In this document: in pieces, positions 56,699 to 64,000 of the stretch | Layout: each line of letters opens with the position of its first letter | How positions within the stretch are numbered: position 1 is the stretch's first letter | Source: Planctomycetaceae bacterium UBA2671 | Lineage (GTDB): Bacteria > Planctomycetota > Planctomycetia > Planctomycetales > Planctomycetaceae | Length of the DNA stretch: 64,000 nt | NCBI GenBank assembly: GCA_002359185.1 | Contig: DEML01000116.1 | Span: 13,012-77,011, forward strand | Direction of reading: 5' to 3' | Made by a program: the position numbers and the translations under genes | The notes under the pieces: model-generated | Seen by the model: the letters and a program-made list of their open reading frames with translations, nothing else | The model's database searches: none | Told to the model about the DNA's origin: nothing

Positions 56699-58435
56699 AT
56701 GAGTCTTGTGCAGATATTAATCAAACGACAAAAAGAAAACGGCGGTTTTCTTTCTGCAGAAGTTCTTCAGGAAATCTCCGATCGAACATCAACTCCGTTA
56801 TATCGTCTTCAGGAGTTGGTTAGTTTCTACAACAGTTTTCGCCTCGCTCCTCCGCCGAAGGTTGAAGTGCAGGTTTGTCGTGATTTTTCCTGTCACATGC
56901 ATCAAAGTCAGGAGTTGATTCAAGATCTCAAGAACGAATTTGCAACAGAAATTGAACAGGGGCAGGTTTCCATTTCTGGAAAATCCTGCATGGGCTATTG
57001 CGATGGCCCTGTTGCAGTCAGCCTCAATCATCATATTGTCCCCGACAGCAATTTGAGACAGTGCGTGACCTCCATTCGCTCAATCCTGAAATCGGGAATC
57101 ACACATGGTAAGTCTGTTGATCATGAAATACCTGATGAGTGGGAAATCGACTGTTATCAGAAGCAGACGAAATATGAGTTACTCAACAATTTTTTGCAGG
57201 CTGCCGATCGGAATGCTTTCGGGGAATCGGTATTGAAGGCACTCGAAGATTCCAGCCTGGTTGGAAAGGGAGGTCCCGGAGCCAGGACAGCCAAGAAATG
57301 GCGGACCGTTAAGAAGTATGCAGAGCAGGAAAATCGAGCGGTCCGATATGTCGTTTGCAATGCCGATGAAAGTGAGCCGGGAACGTTTAAGGATCGGGAA
57401 CTTCTGCTCAGAACTCCCCATCTGGTTCTCGAAGGCATCATCACTGCGGCTCTCATCATTGGTGCAGAGCGTGCTTACATTTACATCAGACATGAATATG
57501 AATCACAAATCGAGGCTTTTCAGAGGTGCATTGATGATGCAAAGGCTAGAGGCTTGTGCGGTCGAAATCTCCTAAAGACCGGATTGAATTGTGAAGTGGA
57601 AGTCTTTGTCAGTCCTGGCAATTACATTTGCGGCGAACAGACGGCAATGATTGAGGCGATGGAAGATAAACGGGCTCAGCCCCGCCAGCGACCGCCCGAT
57701 TTGGAAATTCAGGGTTACAGAAATTTTCCGACGCTCGTCAACAACGTCGAAACCTTTGCCTGGGTCCCTGCTATTTTCAATAATGGTCCAGATTGGTATC
57801 GAAAACTAGGCGTGAACGACTGCGAAGGAAAGCGATTTGTTTCCCTCAGTGGAGATATCAATCGCCCTGGCGTGTATGAGGTTCCCTTAGGTTCGACTGT
57901 AGGAGATTTGCTCGAACTGGTGGGTGGCATGCGAGACGGACAGGAATTACAGGCCTTTGGAGTCTCCGGCCCATCCGGAGGTTTCTTACCAAGAAAGTTT
58001 TCACGTGATCAGCTTCCTGACGATTTTGTCAAAAAAATGATCCCAGAGGGAGAGCATGAATTCGATCTATTGAATCTACCACTGGATAATAACTTCTTTC
58101 GATTTCAGTTGCGTGGACGTTTCAACCTGGGAGCCGCCCATCTGTTTATTGGAGAGCAGACCGATCTGGTCAGTCTGGTTAAATCCTGCACGGAATTTTA
58201 TCGCAATGAATCGTGTGGCAAGTGTGTTCCTTGTCGGCTGGGCTCTGAGAAACTCGTCCAGATTGCATCCAGACCATTGAATGAAGGGAAACTGCAGATC
58301 CCGGATTACTTCCCGGATTTAATCGAATTAATGCAGGAATCGTCCATCTGTGGATTAGGTCAAGTCGCTTTCAATCCCCTGTTGTCGTTGAAAGAATTTT
58401 TCCCGGAAACTTGGGAAGTCGCCAAAAGTCGGTAG
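56699..58435 (+). CDS. NuoE-NuoF fusion, NADH-oxidising flavin/iron-sulfur subunit
   Basis: Residues ~5-130 are a NuoE-type thioredoxin fold with a [2Fe-2S] site at C60, C65, C97 and C101. The rest is NuoF/HoxF-like. It has the NADH/FMN loop GKGGPGARTAKKWRTV (~189-204), NADESEPGTFKDRELL, AYIYIRHEYE, NYICGEQTAMIEAMEDKRA, a SLBB region and the N3-type [4Fe-4S] site at C506, C509, C512 and C551. It should oxidise NADH (or NADPH) and pass electrons singly into clusters. The usual GRGGAGFPTG loop is altered (GPGART), so nucleotide preference is open. The gene precedes the NuoG-like fusion. Such E-F fusions occur in HoxF and in bifurcating hydrogenases. Confidence 0.93.
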   Translation: MSLVQILIKRQKENGGFLSAEVLQEISDRTSTPLYRLQELVSFYNSFRLAPPPKVEVQVCRDFSCHMHQSQELIQDLKNEFATEIEQGQVSISGKSCMGYCDGPVAVSLNHHIVPDSNLRQCVTSIRSILKSGITHGKSVDHEIPDEWEIDCYQKQTKYELLNNFLQAADRNAFGESVLKALEDSSLVGKGGPGARTAKKWRTVKKYAEQENRAVRYVVCNADESEPGTFKDRELLLRTPHLVLEGIITAALIIGAERAYIYIRHEYESQIEAFQRCIDDAKARGLCGRNLLKTGLNCEVEVFVSPGNYICGEQTAMIEAMEDKRAQPRQRPPDLEIQGYRNFPTLVNNVETFAWVPAIFNNGPDWYRKLGVNDCEGKRFVSLSGDINRPGVYEVPLGSTVGDLLELVGGMRDGQELQAFGVSGPSGGFLPRKFSRDQLPDDFVKKMIPEGEHEFDLLNLPLDNNFFRFQLRGRFNLGAAHLFIGEQTDLVSLVKSCTEFYRNESCGKCVPCRLGSEKLVQIASRPLNEGKLQIPDYFPDLIELMQESSICGLGQVAFNPLLSLKEFFPETWEVAKSR

Positions 58436-58479
58436 TACAATTTGTACATAAAACACATCAATAATAAAGCAGACTATTC

Positions 58480-61080
58480 ATGGCTGATCTCTCGGAAAAG
58501 CAGATCTCTTCATTCGCCAGACGCGAAAATGAGCTTCAGGAATATACGGTTGAAGGGCAAATTGTCACTCTCTCGCCAGCCGATGCCGAGAAGCAGAACG
58601 ATCTGCTCAATTTAATCATTGATGGGAATCCCTTTCAATTTCCACGAACAGTAATGGCTCTCGATGCTTACGGAAGCCCCGTTTACGACAAAAATGGGGA
58701 CGTGACTTATCGTTATTCCACTATTTATGATGCCGTCGATAAGTATTACCGAACCCAGCCCGGCGATGAAAATCCGATCCCGATTCTATGCCATCAGCAA
58801 CATCTTAAACCAGTGGCGATGTGCCGCGTTTGTATGGTGGCTGTGCAGGGGCCGGAGATGGAACGATCAGGAGAGCCCAGGCGGGATGAAACTGGCAGTG
58901 TGATCTATAGTTCCCGTTCGACCCTTGTCCCCTCCTGCCATCGAGCACTCGACGACTACCTTAATATTCATACGCCCAGAACTCCGCATGATAAATTCCG
59001 GAGTCAAATTCGCCGTTTGGGAGGGCTGGCAGTCGAATTATTAATGTCCGATCAAGCCAATCCGCAACGCCATCTCCAGGTTGAAGATAAGCAGTTGCCG
59101 GAGCTCTATAAACTGGCCAGGCAAGTGGATGTCCCTGCCACGCCCAGGTTTCCAAGAAGCAGTTCCCATGCAACTAGAACGGTGGATACCTCCAGTTCGA
59201 TGATCAAAGTCGATCATGGAGCCTGCATCATGTGTGATCGCTGCATCCGGGGTTGCACCGACGTCAAACATAACAATGTCATTGGTCGAACCGGCTCGGG
59301 ATATCAAACGCGGATCAGCTTTGACCTCGACCAGCCGATGGGAGATTCCTCCTGTGTCGAATGTGGGGAATGTGCAATTTCATGCCCGACCGATGCATTA
59401 ACCATCGACGAGCAGAACATTCCCAATATCGAAATAGGTGCGAATTCCAACGAGTTAACCATCGAGGAAATCCAAGCTCATCCCTTACTCAAAACCGTCC
59501 CTCCCAAATATCTTTCGTTTATCAAGAATTCATTTTCCCGGAAAACTTATCGACGAGGAGACGTTATTTTTCGAGAAGGTGAAATCGGACAAACGGCATT
59601 TTTAATGGAAAGTGGTCGATTCCAGATCACCGCACTGTCCCGTCAGAAAACATTGAAAAAACACGAAGGCTCAGTCTTCAGTCTGATGACCCGCTTCCGC
59701 TTTGATATGGAAGAGGGTGATTCTACGCAGAGTCATTCTCAAAAAACTTATAACACCTTCACTTACGGAGGAACTTTCAGTGCGCCGCCGAAAGATGTCC
59801 TGAAAGTTTTACCGGATCATGCGTTTGTCAGTGTTGTGACAAAAGACGATCATCTCTTTGGCGAGGCCAGTTGTCTCAATAATTATCCAAGAGCCTTCAC
59901 GGTCGAAGCGATGGATGATGAATGTTCGGTGATTGAAATTCGTCGTAACATCGTACTCATGCTGATGCGAGATCGTTCCTCCCGTGAGTTGCTGGAAAAG
60001 CTGTATCGGGAACGAGCTCTGGGTGTCGATCTGAAGAAGATCGAATACTTCTCATCACTCGATGAAGCGGGTCAGGAAATGCGTCGCATCGAGCGACTGC
60101 TTAAGGATAAAGTCGAATTGACGAAGGTCCGTCCCGGTCAAACAATTACTCGCCAGGGTATCGAATCGAATTATCTGAATCTGGTGCGAATTGGATTCGT
60201 ACGAATCGAGAAGAAAACTGCCAGCGGGGAAACTTATGTCGAAAGTTATCTCGGACCGGGAAATCACTTTGGCGATCTCGAAATGCTGGTCGATATCGAT
60301 TCCTGTTACGACACCTTAAACGACATGCAGCGCAGCACAGTCGATCAATATGGTCGGGGTTTGAATCAGGCTTCCTATGTCGCAATGGATAACGTTGAGC
60401 TGTTGAGAATCCCTAAAGAGGTCTTTAAGGAAATCTATGCTCAATACCCTACGATTGCTCAAGCAATGCGGAAGCTTGCAAAGGAAAACCTCGATAAAAT
60501 TCGTGTGATGCAGCCGACGGATAGTGGCGCGATGAAGAATTTTCTGGATCAGGGACTCGCCAATGCCCAGAACCTGCTCGTAATCGATCTACTCAAATGC
60601 ACCCGTTGCGATGAGTGCACCAAGGCTTGTTCTGATGCTCACCTGGGAACGACCCGCTTAATCCGCGAAGGGCTTCGATTCGACAAATATCTCGTTACCA
60701 GTTCCTGTCGATCCTGCCGCGATCCTTACTGCATGCTCGGATGTCCGGTCGATGCGATTCATCGCGGCCCCGATTTCAACATGAAAATTGAATCGTGGTG
60801 CATTGGCTGCGGCTTGTGTGAAGAGCATTGCCCCTACGGAAACATCAATATGCAGCCTTTGCCAGAGAAGAAAACCTGGTGGGGAGGACAGTCGAAAGGA
60901 CCGATCGAAGCCGGTGCCGATGGACGGGCCGTCATTAAAGTGCAAGCCACTATCTGTGACTTATGCACGGAAACATCCAGTAAACAACCTAGCTGCGTTT
61001 ACGCCTGCCCACACGACGCGGCTCACCGTATGTCAGGCGAAAAACTGCTCAACCTGGTCGACCTGGAAAGCCGAAACTGA
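58480..61080 (+). CDS. iron-sulfur fusion: NuoG-like N-terminus, two cNMP-binding domains, four-cluster ferredoxin
   Basis: Domains of this 866-residue protein, in order. A NuoG-type [2Fe-2S] site uses C104, C115, C118 and C153. The following region should hold the His-Cys [4Fe-4S] motif but has no Cys. Two [4Fe-4S] sites use C249/252/255/259 and C292/295/298/302. Cyclic-nucleotide-binding domain 1 (~335-510) has a phosphate-binding cassette (FGEASCLNNYPRAFTVEA, R471) and a ~60-residue insert. Domain 2 (~520-680) keeps FGD but lacks the Arg. Last comes a HybA/DmsB-like ferredoxin with 16 Cys in four groups (C707-717, 743-755, 774-784, 826-843). The protein can relay electrons from the NuoEF fusion to the membrane, with possible cAMP/cGMP control. 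It has no signal peptide, so it is cytoplasmic. Confidence 0.9.
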   Translation: MADLSEKQISSFARRENELQEYTVEGQIVTLSPADAEKQNDLLNLIIDGNPFQFPRTVMALDAYGSPVYDKNGDVTYRYSTIYDAVDKYYRTQPGDENPIPILCHQQHLKPVAMCRVCMVAVQGPEMERSGEPRRDETGSVIYSSRSTLVPSCHRALDDYLNIHTPRTPHDKFRSQIRRLGGLAVELLMSDQANPQRHLQVEDKQLPELYKLARQVDVPATPRFPRSSSHATRTVDTSSSMIKVDHGACIMCDRCIRGCTDVKHNNVIGRTGSGYQTRISFDLDQPMGDSSCVECGECAISCPTDALTIDEQNIPNIEIGANSNELTIEEIQAHPLLKTVPPKYLSFIKNSFSRKTYRRGDVIFREGEIGQTAFLMESGRFQITALSRQKTLKKHEGSVFSLMTRFRFDMEEGDSTQSHSQKTYNTFTYGGTFSAPPKDVLKVLPDHAFVSVVTKDDHLFGEASCLNNYPRAFTVEAMDDECSVIEIRRNIVLMLMRDRSSRELLEKLYRERALGVDLKKIEYFSSLDEAGQEMRRIERLLKDKVELTKVRPGQTITRQGIESNYLNLVRIGFVRIEKKTASGETYVESYLGPGNHFGDLEMLVDIDSCYDTLNDMQRSTVDQYGRGLNQASYVAMDNVELLRIPKEVFKEIYAQYPTIAQAMRKLAKENLDKIRVMQPTDSGAMKNFLDQGLANAQNLLVIDLLKCTRCDECTKACSDAHLGTTRLIREGLRFDKYLVTSSCRSCRDPYCMLGCPVDAIHRGPDFNMKIESWCIGCGLCEEHCPYGNINMQPLPEKKTWWGGQSKGPIEAGADGRAVIKVQATICDLCTETSSKQPSCVYACPHDAAHRMSGEKLLNLVDLESRN

Positions 61081-61142
61081 GTCATCTCAGGTGGATAAAT
61101 CTTTAGAAGTGAAGCATCGCTCTCAGCCGAACACCTTTAAGA

Positions 61143-64000
61143 TTATTCCCTGAATTGTCGAGCCGATCCGTAATAGGATTCAATCTGTTGATGCAGTAGA
61201 TCTTCTCGCAGATTAGGGAACTCGATTCGATAATCCGGCGAGAACGTTTCGACCCGGAATGGCTCCTGGGAAACTGGATTGATATACAACTTCCTTTGTT
61301 GCTGATAATTAAACGGCCGGGCACCAACTCGCCCGAAGACGGCAATTTGATTCCCCGATTCATCGACCGCTCGATCCCGGTCAATTCCTTCGGCGATGCA
61401 CAGAGCCTCGCCTTCATGAAGATGATACGTTGCAATCAATTTCGGTTCTGGCCGCACACTGAATCCATCATTCCCCTCAACGTGTGGGGATGTCAGTTGC
61501 AGCACATGCATTCCATTTTTGCCATCGGCTAGATAAGCAAACTCACTGTTGTAGGTGATTCCCAGTTTCACATCGTGCAAATCGCAAATTTCACCTTCCG
61601 CATTGAAGATTTGATCAACAAGAGGTTTTTCCGGATTCGTCACATCGACAATAATCAGTCCCTGTTTACCTGCAGCCAGATAAGCATAGTTTCTGGCGAC
61701 ATACACATTATGTAAGTCTTCAAATTCGAGTGCGGTTACGGGAATCGGGCAGGAGGGATCGGTAATATCAATGACCTTCAACCCCTCTTCATCGCAGACA
61801 AAACCGTAACGGAATTCCACTTCCATCTGATGAGGATGATTCAGAAATTCCTTGCCGAGGACGTTCACGATACACGGTTTCTTAGGATCGGTGACATCTA
61901 CAACCACGAGCCCCTTCTCACAGCAGACATAGGCATAATTACCGACAATCTTGACGGACTGGGCACCATCAAGTGCTCCACCCGGGTTGAAGGCAAGTTC
62001 CTTTTCCAGGAAGTTATTGAGAGGATCGCCATCTAGTAATGTTCCTGCTCCGATGAAGACGAGCCCCTCGTAAAGATCCGTCGCGAACAGATATCCGTAG
62101 TGAGCAGGAACTTTCTGCTCATCGTTTTCGGGATAATGTTTGCGTGTCGGATCGGGAGCAATTGTAGCCGGGGCATAGACGGACGTTGCATATTTTGTAC
62201 GGACGAAAAACTTCTGACCAATCGGTGAAACGGGAGCAGTCGTCACACGTTCCGAAAATCCTTTATGGTCAATAAAGGCAATATCGAACACTCGCACACC
62301 CGCTTTTCCGCAGGCGGCATAGAGATATTCCCCACGTTTCTGCAATGTCAAAACGGTTGGCTGTTTGAACGGGCGAAAGACCTCACTGATATCCCGTCCC
62401 GGATGTTCGTGAGCATGTTCAAGAATATGATCGTTCTCTTCATGCTCTTCATAATGCTCACGGAATGCCAGTTCATGCAGATGGCTGCCAATGACCGCTT
62501 GAGGAGCATCTCGTTCGGTCACTGGAACGGCATAAAATCCATGATCTCCACAACCAACCCAGCAGAAACGTCCGATGAAGTTCAGGTAGTTGGTTCCCTG
62601 CATGAGCAGTTGGGACATGATGGCGTTGTTATCGTTTGCCTGAGAAAGATGGCAATCGGTGCACATCTTCGTTTCCCCCCGACCACGCACCGTATGAGGA
62701 ACATTGGTGCTGAAAGCAATCCCGCTGAGACCTTCCGCGGAAATTGTCTGCTGCTGTGTATAAATCGATTCGCGATTGTTGTTATAAGAGGTGACATGAA
62801 TCGCACAGGAGGAGCGGGAAGGGTTGATCTTATTCCCAGTCACATTTCCATCGTGTGCCAGCATAAAGACATCATCACGCAACGTCTGGAAGTCATACGA
62901 TACGTAATTTTTAGTGACATCTCCTTCATTATGGAGATCCGGCATTTTTCGGTTGGCCTCTTGAGGGAGATGGCAACCATAGCAACTCGGATTCCAGCTG
63001 CTGTGGCACGAACTGCAACTCATTGTTTGATTGCAGTGTGCCAGTTTCAGAGGATCCTGCGGCAAGTCACCCCATTCAAATTTCCCCAGCTCATCGAAGC
63101 GAATCGTTTTCGCCAGAGCCGCATTAGCATTGTATTTAGGATGTTTGGGATCAATCGTGTCCGAAACCTGGGTCACTTCCCAGCTGAGTCCCTTTTCGAC
63201 CATCGAGTTCTGGTACAGTTTGTCGCCTCGAAGTTCGAAACGCTGTTTTCCGAATGGTGTGGTCATCGCCGAGAGTTCCCGACCGTTAGGCTGCGGAGCT
63301 TCTCTTTCCTTGGCGGCTGGCCCGGAAGTTCGCATTTGCCAGCGATTATTAATCAACTTGAAGGCTTTATCGTTAACCGTGCCATGGCAATCGATACATT
63401 GAATTTCAATTGCTGCTCGAACCTCACCGTACAATTTGGTATCGCCATGAACGTCCTGCACAAAATGGCAATCCACACAATGCATCCCCTTTTCCAGATG
63501 CACATCGAGCATATGAACGGGAACTCCTTTTTGCAGATCCAATAACTGCTGCTCCGCTTTCTCAACTTCAGCCAACGAGAGTGTCGGCTTCTTGCGTTCA
63601 AGTTCCTTCACATACAGCGGAATAGCCATCGCCTGTTGAAGCTTTTCATTTTCGACATGTTCGAGCCGATTGCCGAATTTATCGAGCAGATTTCCCTGAC
63701 GATCCTTTTTATAGACGGCACGAAATACCCAGCCGTGGCCGTGGAAGTCGGCAAATTGTGTTTTTTCCAGATGTTTATTCAACGAGGTCAACTCGGTCAG
63801 GAATTCCGGATTTGACCAAAGCCCTTTCACACTGGCAGAATTCGGATCGGCCATTTCCGCCTGAACAATCTGCTCCGCGGTCGGATCGTGCTGTTCCCGC
63901 GGATACATATTCTCGCCATCGGTTTCCATGTCCCACCACATGTATCCCAGATAGCTGTTCATCACAGTAGTTCCCGGGTGAATATGACAGACTATGCACT
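61143..64000 (-). CDS. multiheme cytochrome c with LVIVD beta-propeller, 5' end beyond the window
   Basis: The minus-strand frame is open to the right edge. Its first visible codons include the heme motif CIVCH, before any internal start at ~63965, so the true start lies outside the window. Further sites are CVDCH, CIDCH, CSSCH, CYGCH and CTDCH, giving at least six hemes. The C-terminal half contains about five LVIVD-type repeats (e.g. YAYVCCEKGLVVVDVTDPKK, YAYLAAGKQGLIIVDVTNP), which form a beta-propeller. The visible part is ~950 residues. It converges with the iron-sulfur fusion gene, 63 bases apart. Similar cytochrome/propeller fusions are extracytoplasmic; a role as periplasmic or surface electron carrier is inferred. 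Confidence 0.9.
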   Translation of the reverse strand, partial: CIVCHIHPGTTVMNSYLGYMWWDMETDGENMYPREQHDPTAEQIVQAEMADPNSASVKGLWSNPEFLTELTSLNKHLEKTQFADFHGHGWVFRAVYKKDRQGNLLDKFGNRLEHVENEKLQQAMAIPLYVKELERKKPTLSLAEVEKAEQQLLDLQKGVPVHMLDVHLEKGMHCVDCHFVQDVHGDTKLYGEVRAAIEIQCIDCHGTVNDKAFKLINNRWQMRTSGPAAKEREAPQPNGRELSAMTTPFGKQRFELRGDKLYQNSMVEKGLSWEVTQVSDTIDPKHPKYNANAALAKTIRFDELGKFEWGDLPQDPLKLAHCNQTMSCSSCHSSWNPSCYGCHLPQEANRKMPDLHNEGDVTKNYVSYDFQTLRDDVFMLAHDGNVTGNKINPSRSSCAIHVTSYNNNRESIYTQQQTISAEGLSGIAFSTNVPHTVRGRGETKMCTDCHLSQANDNNAIMSQLLMQGTNYLNFIGRFCWVGCGDHGFYAVPVTERDAPQAVIGSHLHELAFREHYEEHEENDHILEHAHEHPGRDISEVFRPFKQPTVLTLQKRGEYLYAACGKAGVRVFDIAFIDHKGFSERVTTAPVSPIGQKFFVRTKYATSVYAPATIAPDPTRKHYPENDEQKVPAHYGYLFATDLYEGLVFIGAGTLLDGDPLNNFLEKELAFNPGGALDGAQSVKIVGNYAYVCCEKGLVVVDVTDPKKPCIVNVLGKEFLNHPHQMEVEFRYGFVCDEEGLKVIDITDPSCPIPVTALEFEDLHNVYVARNYAYLAAGKQGLIIVDVTNPEKPLVDQIFNAEGEICDLHDVKLGITYNSEFAYLADGKNGMHVLQLTSPHVEGNDGFSVRPEPKLIATYHLHEGEALCIAEGIDRDRAVDESGNQIAVFGRVGARPFNYQQQRKLYINPVSQEPFRVETFSPDYRIEFPNLREDLLHQQIESYYGSARQFRE

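Noticed and set aside
56699..61080. Complex I or bidirectional hydrogenase locus
   Set aside because: No NuoH/L/M/N-type membrane subunits and no hydrogenase large or small subunit are present; only the NADH-oxidising and iron-sulfur modules match.
62265..63545. 426-codon open frame on the plus strand
   Set aside because: It lies entirely antisense to the propeller cytochrome, whose heme motifs and repeats are clear; the plus-strand product has no family features.

Overview
This window reads as the chromosome of a planctomycete, probably of the order Planctomycetales. This is inferred from gene families, not from a marker gene. The supporting families are a DUF1501 Tat-exported protein, a DUF1559 prepilin-like protein, a large surface protein with an LEPR-XLL-like N-terminus, a fused M50 peptidase/HlyD protein, a DUF4838 hydrolase-like protein, a serine/threonine kinase and many multiheme cytochromes c. 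I saw no rRNA, tRNA or CRISPR array.

Layout. 1-8.2 kb: DUF1501 gene overlapping folP, a glycosyltransferase, a DUF1559 pseudopilin, rpsU, a TPR lipoprotein and a membrane protein with a zinc ribbon, separated by strong hairpin terminators and two palindromic repeat elements. 8.5-18.7 kb: a soluble histidine kinase, then a minus-strand chemotaxis operon cheX-cheY-STAS-cheA-cheW-mcp-cheB-cheR with a soluble triple-PAS receptor and a CheA carrying a C-terminal receiver. 18.7-21.8 kb: a scarred region with an ISAs1-type transposase remnant and a degenerate HD-GYP gene, flanked by an inverted duplication of the cheX 5' end. 21.8-26.2 kb: a GGDEF-EAL protein overlapping an HDOD gene, a DUF454 protein and an integrase scrap. 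26.3-34.2 kb: a DUF4838/CBM9-like/TPR secreted protein, a VTT membrane protein overlapping an FAD disulfide oxidoreductase, and a protein kinase.

34.5-48.6 kb (minus strand): three tandem pentaheme cytochromes c, a short SecA-like ATPase, an M50-HlyD fusion, a small secreted protein and a 1,076-residue surface protein with a metzincin motif and two HbpS/GlcG-like domains. 49.2-61.1 kb (plus strand): an outer-membrane beta-barrel candidate, a TolC-family lipoprotein, a di-heme b membrane protein, a membrane-anchored decaheme cytochrome c, a NuoE-NuoF fusion, and an iron-sulfur protein in which a NuoG-like N-terminus, two cyclic-nucleotide-binding domains and a four-cluster ferredoxin are fused. 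A convergent multiheme/LVIVD beta-propeller gene runs off the right edge.

The most notable part is 53.7-61.1 kb. It encodes what looks like a complete path from NADH through flavin, iron-sulfur clusters and transmembrane b hemes to a periplasmic decaheme cytochrome. The cyclic-nucleotide-binding domains in the iron-sulfur subunit suggest the path is gated by a second messenger. The neighbouring barrel, TolC protein and other multiheme cytochromes could extend it towards the cell surface. I do not recognise this assembly as a described complex; its operation as one system is inference.
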